A stretch of 64,000 nt of DNA from Haloarcula ordinaria. Lineage in GTDB: Archaea > Halobacteriota > Halobacteria > Halobacteriales > Haloarculaceae. The position numbers were made by a program, and so were the translations under genes. Below, piece after piece: positions 45,127-53,982 of this stretch. How positions within the stretch are numbered: the first letter of the stretch is position 1; each line of letters opens with the position of its first letter. Below the pieces are notes generated by a model that worked only from the letters and a program-made list of their open reading frames with translations, did not search any database and was not told where the DNA came from. The stretch lies in the NCBI RefSeq assembly GCF_029338275.1, contig NZ_CP119789.1:558001-622000 (forward strand), written 5' to 3'.

Positions 45127-45426
45127 ATGGCCGACGAGGACGACGGTCTGGCGTGGCCCCCGATGTTCCGGGGGATGCAACAGGCCAGCGAGCAGGCGAT
45201 GGAACAGCAGCAGGAGATGATGAAGCAGTTGTTCGCTGGCGGTGGGATGCCGAGCTTCGATATGAATCAGCTCGGCGCGATGAGCCAGATGGCGACCTTC
45301 AAGACCCGCGTGCAGAGCGGCGGTCGCATCAGCATCCCCGACGCCGAGCGCGAGGCCCTCGACATCGAAGAGGGAGATATCGTCCAGGCAGTCGTCCTCC
45401 CGGTCAAGCGAACTTCACAGGAGTAA
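45127..45426 (+). CDS. phaR: AbrB-like regulator of PHA synthesis (PhaR)
   Basis: A 99-residue protein. The C-terminal half (about 58-93) is an AbrB/SpoVT DNA-binding fold: KTRVQSGGRISIPDAEREAL followed by DIEEGDIVQAVVLPV. The N-terminal half is Met/Gln-rich (MFRGMQQASEQAMEQQQEMM), suited to granule or phasin contact. Located directly before phaP (7-base gap), as in other haloarchaea, where PhaR controls the phaRP operon and granule formation. ATG 45127 chosen over an upstream ATG at 45115. Confidence 0.88.
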   Translation: MADEDDGLAWPPMFRGMQQASEQAMEQQQEMMKQLFAGGGMPSFDMNQLGAMSQMATFKTRVQSGGRISIPDAEREALDIEEGDIVQAVVLPVKRTSQE

Positions 45427-45433
45427 TACACCA

Positions 45434-45991
45434 ATGGTAGACTACACCACCCCCGTCACGACAGCGTTCGAGATGCAGCGCGCGACTATCAGCCAGAGCC
45501 AGAAGGCCCTCGAACAGAGCGTCGCCTTCCAGCACAACGTCAGCGAGGCCGTCATCGACAGCCTCGACACCCAGGAGTCGGCCCAGCGCCGCGGTGTCGA
45601 GCTCTCGAAGACCGCCTTCCACAGCTACCTCGACGCCATCGAGGCGACCATGCCCGGCATGGGCGGCACGCTCGAGGAGATGCGCAGCGCCGTCGACGAG
45701 CAGTACGACTTCCTGCTCGAGAACCACGCCGAGCTCTTCGACAACGTCGAGAGCGAGATGGTCGAAGGCGTCGAGGCCTACGACGAGATGACAGAAGAGT
45801 ACGTCAACGCCGTCTCCGAGCAGGTCGAGATGCTCGTCGAGGCCCACGAGGAACTCGAGAGCCAGTCGGTCGAGGCCGCCGAGCAGTTCGGCGACCAGCT
45901 CGAAGAGGTCCAGGAGCAGGTCCAGGAAGTCCAGGCCCAGGTCGAAGAGGTCCAAGCCAAGGCCGCCGACGCCGTCGACGTCGAGGCGTAA
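45434..45991 (+). CDS. phaP: PHA granule phasin PhaP
   Basis: A 185-residue helical, Glu/Gln-rich protein, MVDYTTPVTTAFEMQRATIS at the start, with a long C-terminal coiled coil of repeating EEVQEQVQEVQAQVEEVQ. It lacks cysteine and membrane segments. This matches haloarchaeal phasins, which coat PHA granules. Second gene of phaR-phaP-phaE-phaC, all on the plus strand. Confidence 0.88.
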   Translation: MVDYTTPVTTAFEMQRATISQSQKALEQSVAFQHNVSEAVIDSLDTQESAQRRGVELSKTAFHSYLDAIEATMPGMGGTLEEMRSAVDEQYDFLLENHAELFDNVESEMVEGVEAYDEMTEEYVNAVSEQVEMLVEAHEELESQSVEAAEQFGDQLEEVQEQVQEVQAQVEEVQAKAADAVDVEA

Positions 45992-46037
45992 CGACGAACC
46001 AGCCGTTTTTTGTGCGCGTACGCGCCAAATCTAAACA

Positions 46038-46580
46038 ATGAGTGACACAAATCAGATGCAAGACGAGTGGAGTGCGATGGTCGAAGAGATGAACGACGCG
46101 GTCGTCGATTCGATGGAGCAGAACATGAAGGCACAGGCCGCGTTCGTCGAGTCCTGGGCCGACGCCGTCGAGGAGAGCATGCCCGAACAGAACGAGGTCA
46201 GCGAGGGGCTCGAGGGGTACAACCGGGCCTACGAGGAGTGGATGGACGCCGCCGACCGGATGGTCGAGCGCTCGGCCGACGCGGCCCAGGGCGAGGACGT
46301 CGACCCCGCGGAGTTCCGCGACATCTGGCTCCAGTCGGCCAACGAGGCCTTCAAGCACGTGATGAGCACGTCCGCGTTCGCCGCGGCCAACGGCCAGCTC
46401 GTCGAGTCGATGATGGAGATGCAACAGCAGGCCGACGAGCTGAGTCAGGACACAATCTCGCAGCTGGGCTTCTCGACCCGCGAGGACGTCGACGAGGTCG
46501 CAGAACGCCTCGTCGAACTGGAACGGCGCCAGCACGCCGTCGAACAGAAGCTCGACCAGATACTCGAGCACCTGGAGTAG
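46038..46580 (+). CDS. phaE: PHA synthase subunit PhaE
   Basis: A 180-residue helical subunit of the archaeal type III-like PHA synthase. Visible: repeated Trp/Glu/Met-rich helices ([40 protein letters not shown]) and a C-terminal coiled coil [20 protein letters not shown]. Haloarchaeal PhaE proteins are shorter than bacterial ones, and this length fits. Its stop is 4 bases before phaC. Confidence 0.9.
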   Translation: MSDTNQMQDEWSAMVEEMNDAVVDSMEQNMKAQAAFVESWADAVEESMPEQNEVSEGLEGYNRAYEEWMDAADRMVERSADAAQGEDVDPAEFRDIWLQSANEAFKHVMSTSAFAAANGQLVESMMEMQQQADELSQDTISQLGFSTREDVDEVAERLVELERRQHAVEQKLDQILEHLE

Positions 46581-46584
46581 CATC

Positions 46585-47976
46585 ATGTCGAGTGACCCAA
46601 CCAACCCCTTCGCGGCGGCGCTCGACTGGCAGTCCAAGTCGCTCGACGCGATGCGCGATGCCGTCGAAACCAGCCAGATCGCCGACGAGCGCCTCGAACT
46701 GATGGAGTCCGTCGAGGTCGGTCAGACGCCCTCCGAGGTCGTCTACGAGGAGAACAAGCTGGAACTCCTCCACTACGACGCCGAGGCCGCCGGTATCGAG
46801 CTCGACGACGACGAGAAGGAGGATGTCCCCATCCTCATCGTCTACGCGCTCATCAACCGGCCGTACATCCTCGACCTACAGGAGGAACGGTCCGTGGTAC
46901 GGCGCCTCCTGGAGGGCGGCCACGACGTCTATCTCATCGACTGGAACGAGCCCTCCCGACTCGACCAGCACCTGACGCTCGACGACTACGTCAGCCGGTA
47001 CATGGACAACTGCGTGGACGTCGTCCGCGAGCGCTCGGGCCAGGACGCCATCAACATCCTCGGGTACTGCATGGGCGGGACCATGTCGGTGATGTACTCG
47101 GCGCTCCACCCCGAGAAGGTCAACACGCTCGGCCTGATGGCCGCCGGGCTCTGCTTCGACCATACCGGCGGCGTCCTAGAAGAGTGGGGCTCCGACGAGT
47201 ACTACTCGCCGCGCGACGTCACCGAGACGTTCGGCAACGTCCCCGCCGAGATGCTGGACATCGGCTTCGCGCTGATGGACCCCGTCGACAACTACGTCAC
47301 GAAGTACATCCGGTTCGCCGAGAACATGGAGAACGAGGACTTCGTCGAGAACTTCGGCCGGATGGAGAAGTGGCTCGGTGACGGCATCGACGTCGCCGGC
47401 GAGGCCTACGTCCAGTTCTTAGAGGACGTCTACCAGGACAACAAGCTCTACAAGAACGAGCTGGAGCTCGACGGTAAGCACGTCGACCTCGAGAATCTCA
47501 CGATGCCGGTGCTCCAGCTCATGGGCGAGTACGACCACCTCATCCCGCCGGCGGCCTCGAAGCCCTTCACCGACGTCATCCCGAGCGAGGACACGCGGAC
47601 CATCGAGTTCTCGACCGGCCACATCGGCCTGTCGGTGTCCTCCTCGACGCACGCCGACCTCTGGCCGGAGGTCGCCCAGTGGTACAGCGACCGCAACGAC
47701 CAGAGCGAGGTCGACATCGAGGTCCAGTCGCCCGGGGACGCCGCCGAAGCGGCCGTCGAAGAGGTCGCCGAGGACGTCGAGACAGCCGACGAAGCGGACG
47801 CCGACGAACCGGCCGACGTCGAGAGCGTCAACGGTATCGGCCCGACGTACGCCGACCGACTCCGCGACGCCGGCATCGAAACCGTCGCGGACCTCGCGGA
47901 ACGCGACGCCACCGAACTGGCCGAGATCACGAACGCCTCGCCCGCGCGGGTCGAGGAGTGGCTCGAACAGGTCTGA
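46585..47976 (+). CDS. phaC: Archaeal type III PHA synthase PhaC with C-terminal HhH domain
   Basis: Catalytic subunit polymerising (R)-3-hydroxyacyl-CoA into PHA; 463 residues. The lipase-box-like GYCMGG carries nucleophile C162; D317 (GEYDHLIPP) and H346 (STGHIGLS) complete the triad. After the core (to about 375) comes an acidic Ala/Glu linker (380-412) and then about 50 residues, [20 protein letters not shown] through to EEWLEQV, that read as a helix-hairpin-helix domain. Haloarchaeal PhaC is known to need a C-terminal extension; the HhH character is what I see here. Confidence 0.92.
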   Translation: MSSDPTNPFAAALDWQSKSLDAMRDAVETSQIADERLELMESVEVGQTPSEVVYEENKLELLHYDAEAAGIELDDDEKEDVPILIVYALINRPYILDLQEERSVVRRLLEGGHDVYLIDWNEPSRLDQHLTLDDYVSRYMDNCVDVVRERSGQDAINILGYCMGGTMSVMYSALHPEKVNTLGLMAAGLCFDHTGGVLEEWGSDEYYSPRDVTETFGNVPAEMLDIGFALMDPVDNYVTKYIRFAENMENEDFVENFGRMEKWLGDGIDVAGEAYVQFLEDVYQDNKLYKNELELDGKHVDLENLTMPVLQLMGEYDHLIPPAASKPFTDVIPSEDTRTIEFSTGHIGLSVSSSTHADLWPEVAQWYSDRNDQSEVDIEVQSPGDAAEAAVEEVAEDVETADEADADEPADVESVNGIGPTYADRLRDAGIETVADLAERDATELAEITNASPARVEEWLEQV

Positions 47977-48017
47977 CTGCGGACTATCTTTTTCTCGTCG
48001 TCAGTCGAAGCCCAGCC

Positions 48018-48467
48018 ATGCGTCTCTCGGTCATCGGCGGGTCCGTGGTCACCGAAGCACAGTACGAACAGGCACGTCGGGTCGGCCAACTCATCGGCGA
48101 ACGTGGCCACGAAGTCGTCTGTGGCGGTCTCTCGGGCGTGATGGAAGCCGTCTGCGAGGGGGCCAGCGAGGCCGGCGGCCACACCATCGGCATCGTGCCG
48201 GGCGACGACCGCCACGGTGCCAACGACTACGTCCAGACGACCATCGCCACGGGGATGGGGAACGCCCGGAACGTCCTCGTGGTGCTGAACGGTGACGCGG
48301 TTATCGCCGTCGACGGAAAGAGCGGGACGCTGTCGGAACTCGGACACGCGCTCGACTACGGACGCCCGGTCGCCGGACTCGGAACCCACCACGTCGAGGG
48401 ACTGACCGGTATCGAGCACGTCGAGACACCCGAAGCGGCCCTGGAGTACGTCGAGTCGAGCGTCTGA
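48018..48467 (+). CDS. TIGR00725/LOG-like Rossmann protein
   Basis: A 149-residue nucleotide-binding-fold protein with MRLSVIGGSVVTEAQYEQAR, the GGLSGVMEAVCEGASEAGG loop (a PGGxGT-like position), and GKSGTLSELGHALDYGRPV. It is close to the TIGR00725 family related to LOG/YvdD proteins, but a true lonely-guy PGGxGTxxE motif is not present, so phosphoribohydrolase activity should not be assumed. Confidence 0.8.
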   Translation: MRLSVIGGSVVTEAQYEQARRVGQLIGERGHEVVCGGLSGVMEAVCEGASEAGGHTIGIVPGDDRHGANDYVQTTIATGMGNARNVLVVLNGDAVIAVDGKSGTLSELGHALDYGRPVAGLGTHHVEGLTGIEHVETPEAALEYVESSV

Positions 48468-48489
48468 ATCCGGGTGGGTGAAACTGAGT

Positions 48490-49407
48490 TCATCCGTGAC
48501 CGTTGCTCGCGGCCGGTCGTCGTTCGAGCGCGGTCAGGTCGAGCGCGCCGTCGAGGGAGACGCGCAGGCGTTCCCTACCGGCCGAGAACGGCACGACAAC
48601 GTCCCAGGGATCCTCGCTGCAGACCGTGAGGGCACTCGGGTCACTGACGGCCTCGAACGCCCATGCCGGCGTCGTCCGGGGGTCGACCCCGTGGTCGTAG
48701 AGCCAGCCGACGACGGCCGGGTGGGACAACGGGACGACGCCCACTGGCGGGTAGTTGTAGAAACTGCACTGCTCGCAGTCAATAGCGACGGTGACGGGGT
48801 GGTCGTCGGTGTAATGAGTCGAGAGTTCGGGGCCGGTCGCCCGGGCAAGGCCGGCCCGGACGACGCCGGCACAGACCGGACAGACACCCGCGAGCGCGAA
48901 CCGCCAGAACAACCGGGTCCGACGGTCGAAGGCGGCGACCACCGCCTCGTCGGAGCGGCCTTCGGTGCCACCAGGGTCAAACGGGAACGCCAGCACGACG
49001 TCCTCACAGTCGAGACAGCCGACGCGACCCAGGTGGTCCTCGTGGGTGAAGGTCAGCGGGTCACCACAGTGGACACAGGAGGTCTCGAGCGCGACCGGGT
49101 CGACGGTGGCGTTCTGGTGGAGGATGCCGCTACGGATGGCGTCGATGACCCGGTGACCGGGGTAGAGCAGTTCGTACTCGTCGTCGGTCCGCCCGACGAA
49201 CCGGCCCACCAGTTTCGAGAGGTGATAGTTGAACTTGCCACTGTCTCGCTCGTCGACGCGGTCCTGCAGCGCCGAAAACGACAGCGCGTGGCCCTCAGCA
49301 GCCCAGAGACTGAACAGGATCTCCACGCGGAGTTCGTGGCTGAACAGGGCGAACGCTGCTGCTGGTGGGGAGTCGTGGTCGGGCCCACCGCCCTCGTCGG
49401 AGGACAT
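48490..49407 (-). CDS. ArsR-like winged-helix regulator with zinc-ribbon domain
   Basis: A 305-residue regulator. The N-terminal winged helix (about 15-80) reads LFSHELRVEILFSLW and FSALQDRVDERDSGKFNYHL. The C-terminal part has two cysteine pairs sets, CVHCGD...CLDC (about 112-140) and CPVC...CEQCSFY (about 175-215), consistent with zinc binding. ATG 49407 selected; a further upstream in-frame ATG at 49461 is possible. Divergent from the FMN reductase gene, which it may regulate (inference). Confidence 0.82.
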   Translation of the reverse strand: MSSDEGGGPDHDSPPAAAFALFSHELRVEILFSLWAAEGHALSFSALQDRVDERDSGKFNYHLSKLVGRFVGRTDDEYELLYPGHRVIDAIRSGILHQNATVDPVALETSCVHCGDPLTFTHEDHLGRVGCLDCEDVVLAFPFDPGGTEGRSDEAVVAAFDRRTRLFWRFALAGVCPVCAGVVRAGLARATGPELSTHYTDDHPVTVAIDCEQCSFYNYPPVGVVPLSHPAVVGWLYDHGVDPRTTPAWAFEAVSDPSALTVCSEDPWDVVVPFSAGRERLRVSLDGALDLTALERRPAASNGHG

Positions 49408-49533
49408 GCGACGGGATTCGACCGCTTCGTGGAAAATTGCTGGGGCGACAGGGAAGAACATATCAGAAGTTCTACTTAAACACAGTTCTCAGAATATTTA
49501 CAATAAATCGGGCCCTCCCACTCGAATGTACCA

Positions 49534-50109
49534 ATGACAGAACCACCGACCGTCGTGGGGCTGAGCGGGAGCCTGCGCGACGACAGTGGTACGCGAATCG
49601 CCGTCGACCGCGCCCTCGCGGCTGCCGACGAGGCCGGTGCGACGACAGAACACATCGATCTCAGAGAGTGGGACCTGCCGCTGTACGACGCCGACGCGAA
49701 CGAGGCGGGCGACGGGCCGGCGCTGGCCACACGCATCCGCGAGGCGGACGCTGCCGTCGTCGGGACGCCGATGTACCACGGGACCGTCGCGTCGCCACTG
49801 AAGACGGCGCTGGATTACTGCAGCATCGACGACGTCGAGGGTACCGCCGTCGGACTGGTTGCCGTCGCCGGTGGCGGGTTTCCAACGCCGGCGCTCGAAC
49901 ACCTCCGTGCGAGCCTCCTCGCGCTGAAGGCCCGGCCGCTGCCGACACAGGTCGCGATTCCTGACTCATGGAAGCAGTTCGAGGACGGCCAGGTCGTCGA
50001 CGACGACGTCGCCGACCGGCTCGCGATGCTGGGTGAGGCGGTCACGGCGGAGATATCCGGCGAAGCGGGCCGGCGCGTCGCCGAAACTGTGACGCCAGCG
50101 GACGACTGA
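49534..50109 (+). CDS. NADPH-dependent FMN reductase
   Basis: A 191-residue flavodoxin-fold protein. N-terminal phosphate loop VVGLSGSLRDDSGTRIAVDR, VGTPMYHGTVASPLKTALDY (FMN ring contacts) and VAVAGGGFPTPALEHLRA are typical of the NADPH-dependent FMN reductase family (SsuE/ChrR-like). Cytosolic, single domain. The upstream 126 bases shared with the ArsR-like gene contain AATATTTACAATAAAT, a likely promoter region. Confidence 0.9.
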   Translation: MTEPPTVVGLSGSLRDDSGTRIAVDRALAAADEAGATTEHIDLREWDLPLYDADANEAGDGPALATRIREADAAVVGTPMYHGTVASPLKTALDYCSIDDVEGTAVGLVAVAGGGFPTPALEHLRASLLALKARPLPTQVAIPDSWKQFEDGQVVDDDVADRLAMLGEAVTAEISGEAGRRVAETVTPADD

Positions 50110-50114
50110 AACGC

Positions 50115-51635
50115 TCACTCGAACCAGTCGACGAAGCTCCCGTCGAGCAGCGTCTCGCGCTGGTTGCGGATGTACGCCGCCTGCATCCCCCAGATGGCCT
50201 CCGCGAGGGGGACGTTCTCCTCGACGCGGCGGCGGACGAAGTCGTGCTTCCAGCGCGCCGGGGTGAGCCGCCTGTCGACCCGCTCGCGGAGCGGGGCGAT
50301 GTAGCCGTGGGCCTCCTCCGTCGAGAGCCCGCGCTGTTCGAGCCCCTCGCGGGCGTGTTCGAACAGTTCGCCGTACAGCTCGTCGGTGGCCGTCGTCGTC
50401 GTGCCGTCGGCAGTGATCCACTCGATGTCGGCCCGCAGGCCCTCCCGGGCGGCCGCGTAGAAGTTCTCCCGGGCCGTCTCCCAGTCCTGAGACTGTATCG
50501 GATGTTCGAGCCGCGGGAGGCTCTCCATCAGGCCCGCGAAGACGGCCATGCAGCCGACGGCGTCGTCGACGGTCGGCTGGGCCGGCAGCGGGCGGAACTC
50601 GATGCGGGCGTTGGCCGCCGAGCGCGTGGCCCCCTCGAAGACCGGGCGGACCCACCGCCAGTAGGAGCTTCGCTTGTGCTGGAAGTGGGCGAACGCGTCG
50701 TCGAAGCGCGTGCCGGCCTGCAGTTTCCGCGGGACGATGGTGTCGTCCTCGACGATGTCGTCGATGGCGGCCTCGACGCTCTCGTAGTCCGGCGGGAAAC
50801 ACACCTTGGGCTGTTTCGGGTCGTCCTCGTGGGGGTTCAACACCGACTCGAAGACGGCGATTCGGTTCTCCATGTGCGCGTCGGCGACGATCTCGGTGTC
50901 GGGCGCGTCGTCGTAGAGGTCCGGCGGGAAGAAGGGGGCGTTGACCGCCATCGCCAGCAGCGGCGCGGCGACCCGGATAGCGTAGCTGAAGTACTCCGGG
51001 AGGTCCGGCGCGTGGGGAATCTGGTAGTGTGGCTGCATCGAAGTGATGAGCGACTCGGGCATCACCGTCTCGGCTTCCAGCGAGACGTGGGGCGCCTGGA
51101 CCTCGAACGCGGAGGGGTACTCGGTGTTGGCCATCGTGTGGTACCGCACCGAGTGCGACATGTTCGTCCCGATGCGGATACCGTCCTTCTCGACGCAGTC
51201 ACAGAGGTAGTCGCGGCCGGTCTCGCCCTGTGGCGGGACCGTCCACATTCCGTCGGAGACCATCCGGATACCGTCGCGCTGGAGGCGGCGCTGGGCCGGT
51301 TTCAGCGACGCCTTCAGCTCGTTCTCCTGGGCCGCCAGCCCGTGGGAGTTCAGCGGCTGCGGGCTGGTCTGCATCTCCGCGTTGTGCAGCCCGAGCTCCT
51401 TCTCGAAGCCGATGAGCTCCAGCAACTGGCGGGGCACCCGCCGCAGGGCGTTGGTCGTGTCGTCGACGGCGTAGAGCTCCAGTTCGAGCCCGACGATGGC
51501 CTCGGAGTTGTCGAACGTCCCCGACCGGACCTCCGTCTTGAGCTGCTCGGCTTCCGTCCGGGCCCGGTCGCGGAACTCGTCGCCGCTGATCTCGAGTGCG
51601 GCGGCGACTTTCTCTGCCAGTTCAGAGGCCGACAT
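50115..51635 (-). CDS. GCS2-family carboxylate-amine ligase, haloarchaeal
   Basis: A 506-residue protein of the glutamate-cysteine ligase superfamily. VGLELELYAVDD near residue 48 gives the metal/ATP-site ExE pattern, IGTNMSHSVRYHT and RIEFRPLPAQPTVDDAV are further conserved blocks. It is longer than the roughly 360-residue GshA known from Haloferax, so its amino-acid substrates are uncertain; gamma-glutamylcysteine synthesis is only one possibility. Convergent with the FMN reductase, stops 5 bases apart. Confidence 0.8.
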   Translation of the reverse strand: MSASELAEKVAAALEISGDEFRDRARTEAEQLKTEVRSGTFDNSEAIVGLELELYAVDDTTNALRRVPRQLLELIGFEKELGLHNAEMQTSPQPLNSHGLAAQENELKASLKPAQRRLQRDGIRMVSDGMWTVPPQGETGRDYLCDCVEKDGIRIGTNMSHSVRYHTMANTEYPSAFEVQAPHVSLEAETVMPESLITSMQPHYQIPHAPDLPEYFSYAIRVAAPLLAMAVNAPFFPPDLYDDAPDTEIVADAHMENRIAVFESVLNPHEDDPKQPKVCFPPDYESVEAAIDDIVEDDTIVPRKLQAGTRFDDAFAHFQHKRSSYWRWVRPVFEGATRSAANARIEFRPLPAQPTVDDAVGCMAVFAGLMESLPRLEHPIQSQDWETARENFYAAAREGLRADIEWITADGTTTTATDELYGELFEHAREGLEQRGLSTEEAHGYIAPLRERVDRRLTPARWKHDFVRRRVEENVPLAEAIWGMQAAYIRNQRETLLDGSFVDWFE

Positions 51636-51698
51636 AGCCGTCGGTTTGCGGGCGGGGGAGTTAAACGTGGTCCAGCGGTGACAGTCGAGTCTGGGGGG

Positions 51699-52196
51699 TC
51701 ACAACAGCTCCCCGACGTCACTGCGCGTCTCCGCGAGCGGGTCGCACTCCCGGTCGGCCGCCAGCGCGCCCTCGACGGCGTCGCGCGCCTCGGGCACCGG
51801 GTCGTGGGTCTCGACGTAGGCCGCGAGCGCGAACTCCGAGTCGGTCGCACCGGAGAGCGTCAGCGCGTCGCTCCGGGCGAGGTCCCCGGCCAGCCAGTCA
51901 GCGACGACCTCGCGCCCGCGGGGGCCAAGCGGACAGACCTGTTCGCCCAGCAGATGGAGCGTCTTCGCGGCGGTGACCGGCGGGAGGCCGGCCGCGTGCC
52001 CGCTCGCCCCGACGCTCTTGCCGGCGGCGTAGGCCTCGACGACCGCCGCAGCCTCGCCCGGCGAGCAGGGAAGTCGCTCCGCGAACGGAGCGAGTCGCGC
52101 TTCGAGCGGCGTGTCCGTCTCGTCGACGGTGGCGACGCCGGTCTCGCGCTGTGACTCGGTCACCTCGAGGCCCGCGGCGATGTCGGCTAACCCCAT
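51699..52196 (-). CDS. Haloarchaeal helical protein, function unknown
   Basis: A 165-residue acidic protein, MGLADIAAGLEVTESQRETG, with predicted helices throughout and no membrane span. The middle (ERLPCSPGEAAAVVEAYAAG, PPVTAAKTLHLLGEQVCPLG) could hold a degenerate helix-turn-helix. No function recognised. Divergent from the interrupted tfb gene, with a long palindrome between them. Confidence 0.65.
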   Translation of the reverse strand: MGLADIAAGLEVTESQRETGVATVDETDTPLEARLAPFAERLPCSPGEAAAVVEAYAAGKSVGASGHAAGLPPVTAAKTLHLLGEQVCPLGPRGREVVADWLAGDLARSDALTLSGATDSEFALAAYVETHDPVPEARDAVEGALAADRECDPLAETRSDVGELL

Positions 52197-52270
52197 TATT
52201 CCCAGTTTTTCTCTCTTCGAATTTAAACGTGGTGGACTGCGAATAGAAATTGGGAACGGGCGGCACGAGA

Positions 52271-52291
52271 ACCGACCGGTAACCGGTCGGT
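52271..52291. promoter_or_regulatory. 21-base perfect palindrome between divergent genes
   Basis: Ten-base arms (ACCGACCGGT and ACCGGTCGGT) around a central A form a perfect inverted repeat. It lies between the divergent gene ending at 51699 and tfb, about 40 bases upstream of the TTTTTTAA element (52333-52340) that is the likely tfb TATA box. Probably an operator; regulator unknown. Confidence 0.55.
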
Positions 52292-52369
52292 AGATTCAGC
52301 CGGTTCGGGCCGGAGACGCGGCGCTGCGTCGGTTTTTTAACCCTCCCTCGGAGCGTAGGTCGAGGTACG

Positions 52370-52600
52370 ATGAGCGCAACGACAGGACGTTGCCCGGAGT
52401 GTCAGTGCAGGGTCGAACAGGACGGTCACGAGGCAGTCTGTGCCGAGTGCGGCCTGGTGGTGAGCGAGGACGCCATCGACCGCGGTCCGGAGTGGCGGTC
52501 CTTCGAGGACGACGAGACCGAGCGCGCACGAACCGGTGCGCCGCTTATTCGACCATGCAGTGAACGGTTCGTAACCACGCCCCGATGCCGTGCCGTATAG
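52370..52600 (+). pseudogene. tfb, N-terminal zinc-ribbon fragment (interrupted)
   Basis: Starts MSATTGRCPECQCRVEQDGH and contains the TFIIB zinc ribbon CPEC...CAECG, the family DRGPEWRSFEDDE and the first residues of the B-reader ARTGAPL. At about 52545 it leaves the TFB sequence and runs into element DNA, ending at TAG 52598-52600. The rest of the protein, beginning TRSRHDRGLSTEIG, lies at 60.87 kb. The fragment alone could bind RNA polymerase but not TBP-DNA. Its promoter and start look intact. Confidence 0.85.
52535..52545 (+). other. Left element junction (attL)
   Basis: GGTGCGCCGCT, coding GAPL of the host tfb. The right junction has GGTTCACCGCT; they share CCGCT and 9 of 11 positions. 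Host text stops matching TFB immediately after. The crossover core is short, so the exact site cannot be fixed to the base. Confidence 0.65.
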
Positions 52601-52781
52601 CAGTTTTCACCGCTAGATACGGGTAAATATCGAACGGGGAAACTGAGTTCGGTCGCGGCGTGAACGCGGGGGCGCGCCGTCATGGGCTTTGCAATAACTA
52701 ATTCTAGTTTCCTAGATAAATATCTTCTCCCGCTCAGAGTCCGTCGAAATTGATAAGCAACCGAAATATGAATGACCTGCT

Positions 52782-53582
52782 ATGTCGGATGACATCGAGT
52801 TCTCAGACGAGTTCGTGGAGAACTTTCTAGAGAACGTCTTTGACCTATGGTTTGACGATGCTCTTGAGGAGAAAGGGCTAGGCCGTGAGGATTTCAGAAA
52901 GGGGCAAGTGTTCTTGAAAAGTCCCTTTGCACTTTCGCAGTTCGAGGACCTGGAATCAGACGACTCAGACGTTGAGGTGCGGATTAACGATGATGCAGAG
53001 GTGAAGTTAATAGCCGAGATAGACACGGATAGAGACTATATCGAGGAAGGGGACCCAATCTATGCAGAGGAAATAGAGGGCTTTGAGGAGGTCCTACTAG
53101 ATGAGGACAAAGAGGACTACGGCCACGTAACGGTGGCTAAAATGGAAGGGTTCGGTTGGTATTTCAACTTCGACCTTAGATATAATCGCTCGTATCAAGC
53201 GCCGTTAACTGATGCCGCAGATGAGTTCATCGACACAGCAGAGTATGCCAAAGAGAACGAAAAATGGCGTGCGTTCGTTGAAAACGCCTTCCACGCGGCG
53301 GAGCGCATGATGAAGATTGACGTGATTTTCATGGGGTGGTCCGCCGAGGGGCACGGGGACGTGCAAGCCCGATATTCCGACCTGGTTAACATGGGAATAG
53401 GGAATCCCGACCTATACGACGTATTCAACCAACTCAAGGGCAAATACCGATTCTCCGCCAGTTACGTTGACCCTCGCGGTGATGTAGATGAAAGAGAGTT
53501 TGATTTCAATGAGGAGGATGCAGAGGAGTTCCTATCCGTCATCAAGGAACATCGGGAGTCTCTGGAGGAGGAGGAAGAATAG
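52782..53582 (+). CDS. Acidic element protein with HEPN-like C-terminal region
   Basis: A 266-residue, very acidic protein of lower GC than host genes. N-terminal half unrecognised (DDIEFSDEFVENFLENVFDL). The C-terminal half (about 150-235) resembles HEPN helices: ENEKWRAFVENAFHAAERMM, GHGDVQARYSDLVNMG and LKGKYRFSASYVDP. The classical RX4-6H RNase motif is not clearly present. First gene inside the left junction, transcribed away from it; a TATA-like TTGATAAGC lies upstream. It could be a toxin, an RNA-binding or a defence protein; this is inference. Confidence 0.6.
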   Translation: MSDDIEFSDEFVENFLENVFDLWFDDALEEKGLGREDFRKGQVFLKSPFALSQFEDLESDDSDVEVRINDDAEVKLIAEIDTDRDYIEEGDPIYAEEIEGFEEVLLDEDKEDYGHVTVAKMEGFGWYFNFDLRYNRSYQAPLTDAADEFIDTAEYAKENEKWRAFVENAFHAAERMMKIDVIFMGWSAEGHGDVQARYSDLVNMGIGNPDLYDVFNQLKGKYRFSASYVDPRGDVDEREFDFNEEDAEEFLSVIKEHRESLEEEEE

Positions 53583-53845
53583 ACGCACCCCCTTTATCCG
53601 TGGTGCTAGACGTGATGACCACTGAGGGCGCGGGAGGTATGTTTGAGGCCGATGACTGCGCCCGCCGTCATTCGGCATCCTCGGGACGTGTTGGGGCGTT
53701 CCGTGCTCATGTCTGAGTTCGCAGTTGCAATCTCATGGTTCCGTCCGCCCGCACACACTTTTCTCGCGACGGATTTTTCAACTTCAATCGACGGAGCAAC
53801 GGCTATCACGTTTTGAATGCATGAAAACCATCCACCTTCGTGACC

Positions 53846-53918
53846 CATCAATGGCCCTCACTCTCACCGCAGTAATCCACCGCTCCGCCGCCACACGGCA
53901 CTACCTCACCGCACCGCC
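53846..53918. repeat. Inverted repeat, left arm
   Basis: 53880-53910 is the exact reverse complement of 56648-56678 (31 of 31 bases), and 7 of the next 8 bases also match. A further block, 53846-53865, matches the reverse complement of 56679-56698 at 18 of 20 positions after a 14-base gap. Together they show an inverted duplication of roughly 60 bases flanking the minus-strand regulatory operon. Confidence 0.75.
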
Positions 53919-53926
53919 CCCCTATG

Positions 53927-53945
53927 ATAGTAACACGTCTACTAT
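53927..53945. promoter_or_regulatory. Inverted hexamer ATAGTA / TACTAT
   Basis: Perfect 6-base arms separated by ACACGTC, followed by GGTACTTAAA. It is AT-rich within a GC-rich context, consistent with a protein-binding site of the element. No assignment possible. Confidence 0.35.
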
Positions 53946-53982
53946 GGTACTTAAATGAAGTAAGAGGCTATCCCCCGCCGCC

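Larger units (their letters stand above)
53583..53982. other. 400-base convergent gap with the left arm of an inverted repeat
   Basis: No convincing gene; two open frames of about 80 codons on opposite strands have no coding character. It holds the left arm of the long inverted repeat (53846-53918) and an inverted hexamer ATAGTA/TACTAT (53927-53945). Just after the upstream stop, TTTATCCGTGGT (near 53594) recurs at about 56708 in the same orientation. An unusually structured region for a space between two gene ends; an origin or a control region are possibilities. Confidence 0.4.

Noticed and set aside
48018..48467. Cytokinin-type LOG phosphoribohydrolase
   Set aside because: The PGGxGTxxE motif is not present, so only a LOG-like fold is claimed.
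53606..53958. Frames of about 80 codons on both strands in the element's convergent gap
   Set aside because: Mutually overlapping, unlike the acidic composition of neighbours, and covering the repeat arm.
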